NCBI RefSeq assembly: GCF_014805625.2
Contig: NW_023998464.1
Location: 1,224,078 to 1,288,077 of the forward strand
Direction of reading: 5' to 3'
Length of the DNA: 64,000 bases
From: Glossina fuscipes
Lineage: Eukaryota; Arthropoda; Insecta; Diptera; Glossinidae
Part shown: positions 26,311-38,480 of the stretch, one piece after another
How positions within the stretch are numbered: position 1 is the first letter of the stretch
Layout of the letters: each line of letters begins with the position of its first letter
Program-made: the position numbers and the translations under genes
The notes under the pieces: model-generated
The model's input: only the letters and a program-made list of their open reading frames with translations
Told to the model about the DNA's origin: nothing
Databases searched by the model: none

Positions 26311-26611
26311 GATAAAGTGCATAATATACTAAAGCATTTGGATGGCTACCATTGCATATCTATGTAGCAAGTCTGTATTACGAGTATCTCGAACGAGATA
26401 GGAAAAGAGAAGGAAAAAGCAAATAATCTGTATTTTATATTGTGAATAATTTATTTATTGAATTTAAATGTTTCATGGTATGAAAACCTACCCCAGAACT
26501 ACGATTGAGGGAGTATAAAGATTAAATAAATATTTGAGATATAAAGTTTCGTTGCTCCTCAATTTTGATAGTTTAGATAGCCTGCCCTTGTTGACTGAAA
26601 TATCACAAAAT

Positions 26612-27368
26612 CAAAGACAACAAGTAAGAAAGTTATATTCCGAATCCCGCACATCCAACACTATGCTTTTCGCATTTTACTCCCCAAGTTCTTTTATTTG
26701 ATACCCACATCGCTGGTATTAGTAAGAAAAATTAATCGCTGTGTCTACCGAATTCACTTCGAAATAAAACCATTTTAAGGCAGAAAATATACCTTCGTTT
26801 GAGAAATGTTCAAAATAGTTCTGAACATTCTGTCTTGTTTGCCTTGTAAGTATAAAACCCCAAAAAAAGTAAAAAAAAAAAAAAAATTTAATTACTCGTA
26901 ACTGTGTGTGCGCGGATGACGGATTTTTCCCATTTTCACACATAAAGAGCAGACTGTTTCGTAAAGTAAGTGTGGAAAATTGCATCCAACTAACTTTTAT
27001 AATTTCCGAGAAATGAGCACAATGATCCAAAATTTTTTGCTAAGAAAAACGGAATTGCTTTCAGTTTACGCTCCACTGCGGGCTTCTGGTTTCACCAATT
27101 TCACCCAGTTTTTAATACCAACCTGTGTTGAAAGACTTTTAATGTTTCTACTAAACTTGAAGTCGATAGAAGAGTGCCAACAACAAACACCACACAGACA
27201 CACAAATGTACAGACGGACAGACATGCTTAAATTAAGTCAAAATTTACAGCTGATCAAGAATATGTATGCTTTGTAGGGTGTCTGAAGCTTCCTTTTGAG
27301 CATTACATAAATTACGAAAAAAAAGAAAATGAGTATACTCACCTCTTACAGTGGTGGGTATAACAAAC
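26612..27368 (+). repeat. dispersed repeat family R1, copy c
   Basis: Begins with CAAGTAAGAAAGTTATATTC at about 26621, the reverse complement of the right end of other copies. It ends near CAGTGGTGGGTATAAC at 27350. Its left part matches, inverted, 41600-41912. Its right part, including the ATGCTTTGTAGGGTGTCTGA motif at 27266, matches inverted 40220-40312. It is therefore the uninterrupted counterpart of the copy split by mariner. It contains a long A-run (about 26873-26886). Non-coding. Confidence 0.75.
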
Positions 27369-27724
27369 AATTTTATATTTTTATTATTAATAATTCTATT
27401 TTTTTATTAAAATAATTATTTTCCAGGATCCATGGAAAACTCCGGGTAAATAACCGATCCCATCTTGCTGAATAAAATGCAGTTAACAAAAATCTTTGCG
27501 CTTATGGTTCATCGTCCAGATGGTAAGTATTTTATATTGGCTTCAAAGCAAGCATGCCTCACTGAAGAATGAATATCTACCCGTTTCCCATTTCAAAAAT
27601 AAGCGCCGTATGCACTACAAGGTATATGCTTGCTTCCTTAACGGAAAATGCCGAAGCCTGTCGAACAAAACAAGACTTACGTTAGTCATAAAATTATTAT
27701 ATTTCCATGACGTAGTAAATACCC
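27369..27724. other. non-coding DNA between repeats
   Basis: No supported gene. The frame at 27496-27732 does not resemble a known protein. Confidence 0.4.
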
Positions 27725-27900
27725 GGGAATAGCTAAGTAGGTAAGAATCGCTATAGCCAAGTTAGTGTTCACGAGTTCAAATCTCAAATGCGGTACAATG
27801 TGCTTTGATCGCAGCTACAGTGGGTGGTCAACCGGTAAAGCACTTACCAGTAGAACACACATCCAACCGACAGGGGCCAACACGCTCATATCTCTTTCTC
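27725..27900 (+). repeat. tRNA-derived SINE-like element
   Basis: TAGCTAAGTAGG at 27730-27741 fits the polymerase III A-box and GAGTTCAAATC at 27773-27783 fits the B-box, with a spacing of about 43 bp. This is the clearest pair in the window. The tRNA stems are not preserved. The flanking sequence after the B-box (an AAATGCGGTA motif) resembles that of the minus-strand copy at 8850-8915. The 3' boundary is not defined. Confidence 0.5.
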
Positions 27901-28127
27901 TTTCCTCACTTCTTTCGGACGTTCAGCATATTACACGTATATGTTACACGTATCATTCCTACACTTGTGCACAGGTGTATTCAGGATATGACTAGTCGTA
28001 CTGCTCGCCTTTGGAGAAACCTATCAACAGTGGTGCACTATACCTCATGCCGACATTTTCAATTCGAACGTTCACATAGACTTACTCCCTTTCCTCACCT
28101 CTCTTTCCAGTTCAGGCCATTTTCAAA

Positions 28128-28930
28128 CTATTTTTCAAATTTGTAGACAATCTCTTCTTTTTTGCGAACGGAAGAATGTGTACCATAGATACTGCACAAT
28201 TCGACCGATGAACAGATGGACATGTCTACATGCATGCCGAAGTTGAAAAAGACCCAGAATTTAAATACCTTAGTGAGTTTTTGAAGCTTGCTTTTGCGCC
28301 TGATGCAGGTATTGAAAAAATTGAAATTTAATACACTATGACATTGGGTTGGCATGGTCGATTATATCCATCTTCGTTCAGGTATTATAGCATCGCCCAT
28401 ATGCGTTAAAATTTTTGTGTATTTATGTGCAATTGTTCATAAGCAATAAGCAAAAAAAAACAATTTTTATTATTTTTGAAACACAGAGATGTTCTCAGTT
28501 TACGTGGCGCTGTGGCGTGTCCTTGGACTCGTTTAGCTCCTTACCAATGCCAGCCCGCGGTGAAGAACCTCCAATGTTTCTGTCAAATTTGAAGTCGAAA
28601 GCTTCATTATTGCGGCCAGGACGATGTTTACAACAGACATTACACAGACGGACTGGCTTAAATCCATATAGAATTTCTTGGTGATCAAGGATATATGGAC
28701 TTTACGGGGCCTCTGATAGAAAGATCAGTATAGAAACTGTGAAGACTTTTGCTCTTCGCATCTTTTGCTTGTTATTCATAAAATACAACACACTTCATAC
28801 GAATTTCCACTGGGCCGTGCCCACACAATATTATAGAATATCAAAATTTAGTTCGCCTCATCTTTCTTAGGATCATGGTGATGGGTATAATAGATTCGGC
28901 CACGACCGAATATAATTTTGTTACTTGTTT
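28128..28930 (+). repeat. dispersed repeat family R1, copy d with intact terminal palindrome
   Basis: The first 570 bp match copy b (25670-26310). The right end carries GATTCGGCCACGACCGAAT at 28892-28910, followed by ATAATTTTGTTACTTG. That end is the inverse of the beginning of copy c. The palindrome could form a hairpin with a stem of 6-7 bp. Non-coding. Confidence 0.75.
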
Positions 28931-29783
28931 TTTTTATTATTTTTTTTATTATTTATTTTTATATATTTTGTTATGTAAATATACCCCGTAACGACAAATT
29001 TATTTAACTGTGTTCATGTGTCTATGTATTGATGTCTCATCACAAAACCATAGACAACACAAAACGGACAAATACTGCTATATGCTTTCTTTCCATGGAC
29101 CGAGTATATTGAAAGTAATGCATCTCCATTCAAGGCTACTGATGCTCAGTTTGGCAAAAATATATACTTGGACGTTCAGAAGGATAATGATTCTTAGTGA
29201 TCGGTTTACATGTGTAATTCAAAACCATTTGCTTTTGATAAAGGGCTTCAAAAATTCGACGATTCGATAAACTTATGAAATGTTTTTTTCGCAATTTGCG
29301 ACATAGTGTATTTATAAGTAAATGCATGTGTGTAGTTCGATTAAAACTTTAGTAATAATTTCAAATACCAAATAAATATAAATTAAAAATTATTTTTAAT
29401 GAATTTTCATATTTAAATTCTTTACTTTAAAAAGCAGCTTTTTTCTTATAGTAATAAAAACTTTTAGAAATCGTTTAAACTAATGTGTTGTATACCGTTT
29501 TATGTACATAACGAACGCATGGCACTCACACTTTGATTTCATATTTACATATATAATTTCTCTCTCTATGTGTTACATGTAAATTTGCATGATAAACGCA
29601 AAACGGTTAGCTGGCATATAAAAAAAAAAAAAAAAAATGAAAAATAAATAAATAAAGAATAATAGGGAAAATTTTTAGTTAAAATGATTTAACATAAAAA
29701 AGTTTGTTAGGTAATCGTTACGCTTGACGTTAGGAAAATATTTACATATACCGAGAAAACTCTGTATTTGTTCAAGTACCCTT
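28931..29783. other. non-coding DNA
   Basis: A/T-rich with homopolymer runs (an A-run at about 29621-29637). No supported gene. Confidence 0.4.
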
Positions 29784-30173
29784 AAACACACACACACATA
29801 CACACGCAAGCATGCACATACGGATATACGAACTCATAAGTACACACACACACATACTTAAACGCAAATACACACACGCTAATACGCTTTTATATTAAGT
29901 TGCTATATAAGTATAGCGAATGCTGTCATTTGGTGCTGTTATTTGGTGGCTAATATACGCTGCAAAGTGTATTCTTTATTTTAATGATATTTTTTCTTCC
30001 CCACTTTACACTCGTTCTCGAGCATTCGTACATACATATAGGTATATATATATATATATATATAACAACGTCGAACTAGAGGAATGCTTAGATTGTTTGG
30101 TAACTAAAAGGGAAAAGTAAGCACTATATTAAAGCTAGTTAAGTGCGGCGTTAAGAATAATAATGTTATTGGC

Positions 30174-30214
<41 letters not shown>

Positions 30215-30345
30215 GAGAGAGAGATAGAGGAGGCGGTATTATAACATGGCAATGATGCTTGGCTTGACGCTTGCTGCTAGGGATCGGTGGTGATGCTTAG
30301 TTGGTTCGTTGCTTGCTTGCCTGCTTGGTTGCTTGCTGTTGGGTG
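29784..30345. repeat. cluster of simple-sequence repeats
   Basis: Interrupted (CA)n at 29784-29878, (TA)11 at 30043-30064, (GA)n with interruptions at 30178-30230, and a TTGC/CTGC-rich stretch at 30300-30340. Four different microsatellite types within about 560 bp. Confidence 0.9.
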
Positions 30346-31469
30346 CCGTAATAATTTTGTTCAAAGTGTTTAGATGAGGTTTAACAAAGCATTTTTATAA
30401 TATATGCTACGGTATGTGCTGGTTTATTTAAACATAAAGATAAAACTTTAGTATAGTGTATATTTTGGTAACTCACACAAAATATAATGCATTCACATAA
30501 AGGGAATATTTTTCTTCTTTTTTTTCCATTTATTACATAAAGCACTTTGTAGTGAAAGTGTTATAGTTTTAAATGGGAAAAGTTCTTGTTTTTCTTATAT
30601 ATTTTTTTTTAAATTTAGGAAAAATATTGTAAATGATTCGCTTTTTTAATATCAAAACACTACTTACTACAAATGTTAAAAAACTAATAATTTTTCATAC
30701 ATTTTTGCAAATAAAGTTTTGGATAAGTAAAGAAACGGCAAAATTTTCTTAATTAACTAATTAACTAACTAATATTCTTCGTAATTATTATCAAACGACG
30801 TGTATCAAATTCGCACCGTATAGAAACCGCTGTGAAGCATCCACTTGCTACACCTTACAACATGTTTCATGTTACTTCATTTGTTAGTTCCTTGAATAAA
30901 ATTTATTTTTTGCCAGTCGCAGGCAATGGCTAACGTTCTCATTAGTGTAGCTGTCAAATTTTCTTTCTGCGTTATTCTTTGTTAGTACGACTGACCATTA
31001 GAAATCTCATCGCTGGAAAAATATCAAAAAAAGGATCAAATGTCAAATTTTAAGTCAGAAGGTTATCGAGCAGAAAACATTCATTAAATACCATGCGATG
31101 ACCTTGAAAGAAAAAAGAGAAGCAGAAAAAGTATTCGCTTTGATCGCGTCTTTTCATGCTTAACAAGGTTGTCGTGCAGGGGAAACTGCTCAATAAAATG
31201 AAATGATTGTATCTATGAGTTTGTGATGAAGAAAAGAAAATTTTCAATAAAATTTATGTGATTACATCTGCAGACAAAATATTCTTTGTCCAAAAATTTA
31301 TTATAATGTTTAAAAAACTGTTTTAGACTGTTCGTATATTTATATATAGCTTTTTTTTTTGTTTTGTGGTAATTGCGAGAAAAACACTTTGAGCAATTTT
31401 ACCGGTTATCGAGCATAAAAAAAGGCGTTTTCGCTAGCGCCCTTCAAAGAAATCTTTGAGACAAAACGC
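30346..31469. other. non-coding DNA
   Basis: A/T-rich, with no supported gene. Confidence 0.4.
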
Positions 31470-31740
31470 TGTAGGTTGTACCCAAGAAAACGAGACGGAC
31501 AGACATGCTTTAATCAGATCAGAAAGTGACTGTGAATCGATCGGTATAAAAATGTTGCATTTATCCGCACAAACTTGGTACACCCTCGTACTGCAAATGG
31601 TGCAAAGTATAAAGAGAGACTACTGCAGAAGGTGGGGGTTACAAACCCTCCTACCCATTTGCCCAGCGTTTATCATTATCTGGCGACAGAATGATATGGA
31701 ATTTTAGTTCGCACCGCTTTGACTGCGTTGAACACTCTTT
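31470..31740 (-). repeat. dispersed repeat family R2, fragment
   Basis: The segment GTGAATCGATCGGTATAAAA near 31530, read on the minus strand, matches TTTTATGCCGATCGATTCAG at 38175. An ACGGACAGACATG motif is also shared with other copies. The plus-strand frame over it (31456-31707) is incidental. Confidence 0.55.
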
Positions 31741-34114
31741 TTATACAGCTGCAAACTATATAAGCTGAATTATTACATAATATAACGTCTTTTCACATTA
31801 AATAAAACAAGCTAATTATGGTCTAAATGAGTCCTAGTTCCTCGAGTTCATTTCAGACAGAGAGAAATATGTTCCTGTGTAGAGAAGCATATAGCATTTT
31901 GTGTGTACTTGATGCGAACTGAAATCAAAATGCCTTTGCAGAAGTTGCGGATTCATGTTCTGGCGAACCTTTTCTTAACTTAGACGTTGTTAGCTTGAAG
32001 TTTATCTGCAACTTTTATAATTTAGATAAACAGTTCTTACATGAAAACTTCAGTGTTGTTACAATTTAAAAGGACTAATAAGTAAGAAATGACTTACAGC
32101 TAATTTAATACTGAGAACAATGCCAACAAATAAATCAAAGTTTGCAAGTGGAAGCATAAGCATAAGTACGCAACGGCACAAATGCCGCGGAGTAGCCAAC
32201 TTGATGAAATTAAACTGCTTGTAAAAACGTACGGCTCATAACCCAACTATTAAAGACGACTGGGCCCTCTCAAGGAGAACTCATGGAATGCAAAACCTTA
32301 CGAAAAAAGGGCTTATCGACATCAAGCGTAGATGAAACAAGAAATGAGTTCCAATATTCTGGAAATTTAATATTTTTGGATGCTATATAATTATATTAAT
32401 ATAGCAAAAAAAAAAAAACGGGAAACAAAACGTTAATTATTTATTCATACTTGCTAGGAAGACGTGTGAAGCTAGATAAAAAGATTTGTGCATAATCTGC
32501 ATATAGCTACAGCTTGCGAACGCTGTTTGTATGATGTTATGCGTGTTTGCAAAATAAATTCAATGAGTGTATGTATCGTAAACATTTTTATGACTTCTTA
32601 AAAGCGTTTTATAAAATGTAAGTTTGTTTGTTCGATCTGGTTTTGCTCAAGTATGCACAATAAATCAAGCAATTTGATGAGAATTTTCTTTCTCTGTTTT
32701 CCACTTCATTTTATGTATGTTTGCGTATATCACATTTAAAATTCAGTTTAAATTTCACTTTATCTAATGTTCTCTTACATAATGCAACTTAAAGTGCTTG
32801 CCAATAGGAGCACAGATTCTAAAGTTGCGGCATGGACTATGGAAAAAGCAAGTATTATTTGTAGTCTGTCTATATGACCTTAGGTTATATATGAACTTAT
32901 TCTTTCTTTCTATTTCTTCTTTATAAAAATTTTCTTACAGTTCGTTAGTAAGATGATGTGCATATAATGGAAGGGCTTTTAGTTGGTTCATTTTTTGCCT
33001 CCACTTCTTCTTTTTCTTCTTCAGTTAAAGTAAACTAGTTTTATATTAAATTATTTGCGAAGAGTTTTATTTTTTTATAAATTTTCAAACATTTTTCAAT
33101 TTATTTAATTCTCACTTCTCATCCATCCATTCAAGTCTTTTACTTACTTGGTTACCGATTCATACTTTCAGACGTTTTATGCTGCAGATGCCATTGCTAT
33201 TACTAATGCCATGCCATTCCTGTTGTGTCACGAAGTTCATATATTTCCTTAGTTTTTTCTTTCTTTATTTTTTCCCCCTTTTTCGCTATCTATGTTGCGA
33301 TATTTTATCTCGTTTTTCTTTTTTTTTTTTACTCTTCTTCTTTTTATATTATAATATAATAATTGGCATTTTTAACATTGGTGGACGTAAACGAAAAACG
33401 TGATTTAATTTCATAAGTATTTATTTTTTGGTATTTTTTATATTTTTCCTTAAGTGGTTATAAAAATTTATTCAGCATAAAGGAAAATTGTTGAGTATTC
33501 AGCATTAAGTAATTGCTGTCGAAAGCTCCACAAATTATGAGAAACAGTTAAGAAGTCACGAGATTTTTATACAAACACGCCTATGAACAACATTTAATTT
33601 CATTTAAGAGGCCACTGCTTGGAAGCTTTAAGAACGAGAACGATATAAAAAATAGATTTAATAGCGTAGGGCTTAAATCTTAAATTTATCTACTTATTAT
33701 ATTTGAAACAAAAGATATTGATCGATCGATCACAGGGCCATACACTGGGCTTTTTGTGGCCTTCTTTCCTTCCTTCATTTGCAATTAAGCGCCTTGCAAT
33801 AAGAAAAACGGAAAGAAAAAGCATGCGTAGGGGATACGCATAAATAATCATTCATTTAGAACATTTTTACATATTGAAAGCCAAACCATTAATCAGGAAA
33901 TTTGTATTTCCTTTAATAAATTTTTAGGTTTTTCTTGTCATAATTTCAAAAAAAGATAAACTGCAAGTGATGGTCAACCATATTATGTGCTTCGAAACAA
34001 GGATTTTGCTTATGATTAAGGAAAAACTTTTTCATACGCATCTCAGCTGGTCGATGCTCAAAACTCTTCGCTTTCTCACAGACATTTACAGAAAACGAGA
34101 AAAGAGCTATAAGG
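31741..34114. other. non-coding DNA
   Basis: No supported gene. Pyrimidine-rich around 32880-33030 and 33240-33350. A GATCGATCGATC palindrome lies at 33720-33731. Confidence 0.4.
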
Positions 34115-34440
34115 GTGAACCGTGACTTACTATGGCCCACCCTGAATCACCCCTACATTTATACATCTAATGACTTTTCAAAATAAGACGTTGCATGGGC
34201 GGTTGAAGAAAAGGATTTATCCGAAACATTTTCAATAGCATTTGTCCTTCAACCAAGACACGTCCTCCAAATATCTCAAAAACTACGATCTGCACGTTGC
34301 ACACAACAAAACAACGAGGACAGACGGACACACCAACTTAGTTCGCTATAACTAATGATTGGTCTTTCTCAAGTCCTTTTGAGCGTTGCCTACATCCACA
34401 CGTAAATCTAATATACCCTTTTACCACAAGTGATGTACGG
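34115..34440 (-). repeat. dispersed repeat family R2, fragment
   Basis: On the minus strand: GTTTTTGAGATATTTGGAGG, then an ATGTTTCGGAT motif, then a CGTCTTATTTTGAAAAGTCA end. This is the same order as at 50085-50215. Flanked by a GGACAGACGGACACACC motif at 34318. Confidence 0.6.
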
Positions 34441-34580
34441 TGTGCTGGATAAATTTTAGTCATAAAGAGCGAACAAAAAATGTTCGTTTAATCACTAGAA
34501 AAAAAGGTACAACGTTTGTAAATAAATTTAGATGCTAGTGCTTTTAAGAGTTTAGTCTTAGAATTTATTTCTCTGGCGAA

Positions 34581-34617
<37 letters not shown>

Positions 34618-35820
34618 TTAATTTATGTTGATGTACAGTAATACAAACAATAAATAGGAGAGAAATTTTGGGGAGATACATAAGAACTGTCAATGTCATA
34701 TTAATCTTTATCCCAATTTTCTTGGCTTATCATAAAAAAAACCGCCTGTTGACACATGAACTATTGCATCAATTCATATATATAAAACGTGTTATGTATC
34801 CAAAGGTACATTTAAAAATGTACGAACCGTTAATATTCCACGCGGTCTAAGTCCATTCAATTTAAAATCGCAATATTTAAGAGCTTTTCAATACACTTTG
34901 TACATATTTACAGCTATAATACTTGCCTGCGCAGCAACATTCCGTGAATCCTGTTAAAAATTTCCATCTATGAAAAAATGAATAACTGGCAATAATCCTG
35001 AACTTGTCTACCAATTCTCCTCTACTCAAACGTGGCGTAACATGCGAAGGTGAACTTACTACAAACAGGAATTCCCAGTTATCTGATAATACTCTCATAA
35101 GCCAACTCGGTATAAACATTACTGCATTACTTTTCATAACGTAGATGAATTAATGTTTAACTTTTGGATCGCGGATTTTTATTTGTATATTTTCCTTCGT
35201 GGTATATTCTGTAAAAAAACCATAATATTTTTTCTCGTTCCCCTTTATTAACGACGTGGAATAAAAATGTAACCTATGATCGCTTATTATTTTTCTTTTT
35301 TTTCGTCTTTGTTGAAAGGCGCATTTATAGCCAGCCACCTCCCTCTCCCGTCCTCTCATTCCGACGAAATACAAACACGATAATAAAAGGCAAGCGAAGA
35401 TGACAGCACAAGCCAGATCAAGGCGGCTAATATTTTCTGAACTGGTTTTACAATGTACGCTGACATGGCATCGCTAGAAGTGAAGCAAGCACTTAAAACA
35501 AAACTGACTGACGGCGAGAGAGACTGTCATAGCTTTTGTCTTTAATAATGTAATTTTTCAATGAGATTTAAAAATAGTAATTTTGCTGACTCCTGCGTAT
35601 CTGTCTCCTTCTGTTCTTGAGATTATTTTTGAAAATCGAAATATATAGTGCAAAAATGATCCCGATTCCATTGGTTATTTAAGGTACTTATGAACGCTTT
35701 TTTAATAAAACTTCAGTAAAGCTTCATCTGTTCATAGCATACTTTGACACTAGTTTGCTATTAAAGTCAAGCAAAGCTGAAAATTTGAAGGCTGAAGATA
35801 GAAAGGCTTTACCAAAAAAA
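34441..35820. other. non-coding DNA with a TAA microsatellite
   Basis: (TAA)n spans 34583-34615. No supported gene. The frames at 34877-35137 and 35150-35374 (minus) are unrecognised. Confidence 0.5.
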
Positions 35821-36030
35821 TTGGCAAGACTGCTTTCTTCAAGAATTGGCTAGGAATACGATGATTGAAGCCAGGCTTTAAAACCCCTCCTATCAACTAA
35901 CAGGCAAGATTGCTTGCTTCAAAAACTGGCAGGAAATTTGAAGATTGGACACACTATTATGAAGAGGGGCAACGTCAAGGTCCAGCAGCATTAAAAAACC
36001 GCCAAGATCGCTTATTTCAAAAGCAAAGCC
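35821..36030 (+). repeat. three degenerate direct repeats
   Basis: The motif GGCAAGAYTGCTTKCTTCAA followed by a GAAYTGGC-like block starts at 35823 and 35903. A weaker third copy (GCCAAGATCGCTTATTTCAA) starts at 36001. Spacing is 80 and 98 bp. A GATTGAAG/GATTGGA motif follows the first two. No recognised element. Confidence 0.5.
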
Positions 36031-38099
36031 CAATGCATTCGAAACTCATAATGGCAATAATACAGCGACTGGAATATGTGAAAAGTTCAAACGGGGGAAT
36101 ATACATAAACTAAATAATGGACACATACCGCACACAGTCTTTTTACCACTTAATATTTTGACTGCAGTTTTAAAGTAAAGACGGCAATCATCAAGCCTGG
36201 AATTCACGCAATGGAAGCTTGTACCCACCACAGATCGAACTTTAATGAAACCGGGGGTAGGAGAAGTGGGATTTGTTGTCCAACCATCTGACTATTACAA
36301 GCGGAATGACAACGTTTTCACACACTATCGCCGTACATTTATATGTTTGCACATATCATTAATTGTTTACATGAAAAAGAGAAAAGTAAAAGATATGAGT
36401 GCTAAAAAGTAGTAAAAACATACATTTTATGAAAATAAAGACCAAGTGTAACAACAACCATAATGTTTCGAGTAAAATCAGTATATACGGCACCGCAAAC
36501 AACAATCGCGTGCGCGTACGTACTGCTGTTCAATTTCTCTTTTTATATTGTGCTCTCGTAATTTGCACTTGAATCGTAGAATTTTATACAGATTATCCGG
36601 CGCTTTTACTACTGCGATGAATTGAATTAATGGATTTTTTTCTTGTTTTGACTCTACACAAATATATTGGCAGAGGCGTTTGCATGTATCTTTCTTTATT
36701 GGTGCATTCATTCGACGGCTGTAATATTAACTTATTAAAATTCCAAGTACATATATAGGCTAAAACGAACACACCATTAACTGTCATGGGATGTGACAAT
36801 GTTACGTGCTTGAAATGCACGCGTGTGCGTGCTTTATTATGCTACACTATTAGATAAAAGTTTTCTATACAGTTGTCAGAAGGTAATAAATTTATTGTCC
36901 ACCGCACGTATTTGTGCGTTTGTAACCATAAGACATTAGGAAAAAGAAATCTCTGTTAAGGATTGTTCCACTTAAAGCAGTTTTTGGTTTTTCTTTTTCA
37001 CTCGGAAAAGAAAGTTTTGCGATTTCTTTTAATTAGCGACGAAGGCTCATTATTAACGAAAGCACAAAGATATGGTTTCTGCTACACACATGCACTGTAG
37101 AAGTGGGTTTTATTAGTAAATATTATCTAATTGGACATTAAGAGAAACCTTATACCATATCAACCATGCATAGTGAAGGTCAAAATTCATCTCAGAGCAC
37201 GAGCGGGTGTTTGGAAAAAGGTAAACGCTAATGGTTCTATACATGCATGCATGCCACACATGGTTATGAATAAATAAGTGAAAAAGCAAACAAAATTGCG
37301 GTACAACATGTTTTATATAAATAATTGCTTTAGCAGGCACAAAAAATGCCACTGCCTTTCGTTCCGGTGATGAATTTCACGGCATAAAATATATTAAAAT
37401 GATTTAAATTTTATGAGTTGATCATAAAAATGAGATGAAGACTTAAAAATTGGGAAAAGATCGAAATCATTTTAGGGCAATCATCTTCCATCTGTATGTA
37501 CGTGTTTTCTTCCGAAACTATTCTCGTCACACTTACGCCACTCACGAAAATCAAATTTTTCTATTGTTTTACAAAAGCAAACTACAAGCGTCAATGGATC
37601 CGCAATTACGTGCAACATTCTCTGCGGCAAAAATGGAAAAAGTGAGATGGTGTAAGCGCCCCTCGTTTCTTCCAGTTTTGTGCATAAAGTAAATACAAAA
37701 AATTTCAATCCATATCAGAAAGCAACAGACACAACAGAGGTTGTGAAGAAAGAAAAAGAAAAGAAAAGTTTGTCGCGTATTCAAAAATGATCTCATCAAT
37801 TTGCACGCACAATTCACACTAATGAAAACGCATTGAACAAAGAGAGAAACAGTAAACGCCGAAAACCCAGGCAGGTGTTTGGAAATAACGCTTCGAACAC
37901 TTATATAATTGTTAAGTCTTTAAAACTGTATAAAAGAACAAAGGAATACCAAAGCTTCTGCACAAAAAGTAAAAAATACGACCATAGCACGCTCGCAGAG
38001 TTGCCAAACTCTGGTAGATTTCTGTTCCAACACCCTACTATACCAATAAGGCATATAAGGCATTGTTCGTGTATTTTTACATGTAGTTTTTCATACTAC
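36031..38099. other. non-coding DNA
   Basis: Many overlapping short frames on both strands, none recognisable. A/T-rich. Confidence 0.4.
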
Positions 38100-38480
38100 A
38101 CTTGCGATGTGTGGGCATACAAAGTTTGTGCGGATGTCTGCAATATACAGAAGAACTTGGGGTAGACCCACCTTCTTTTATGCCGATCGATTCAGAGTTC
38201 GTTTCGGAGTCGACGTACACTTGTCTGCCCGTCTGCCTATCTTGTATTATTGAGTTCAACCCACATAGCGCAAGTTTCGAGATATTTTGATGAAATGGAC
38301 TGCACCCAAGCCTCTTGGCTGAGAGAAGAACACTATAGAAAATGGCTAGGATCGTGCCACTTTTTCAGCCACTTCCCATATAATTCCTTAATTTGAAAAG
38401 TCGTTGTAGGAATAACGGCATTATGCGAATTGGTGTAGGATATTTATAGGTGCTCCGTATCCCGTTATAGTATATTTATA
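38100..38480 (+). repeat. dispersed repeat family R2, copy
   Basis: Contains TTTATGCCGATCGATTCAGA (38175), CTGCCCGTCTGCCTATC (38225), CGAGATATTTTGATGAAATG (38278), AATGGCTAGGATCG (38340), and AATTTGAAAAGTCGTTGTAG (38390). The set matches 50025-50290 and, inverted, 34115-34440 and 31470-31740. Non-coding. Confidence 0.65.

Noticed and set aside
33720..33731. GATCGATCGATC palindrome as a protein binding site
   Set aside because: Short simple-sequence palindrome with no supporting context.
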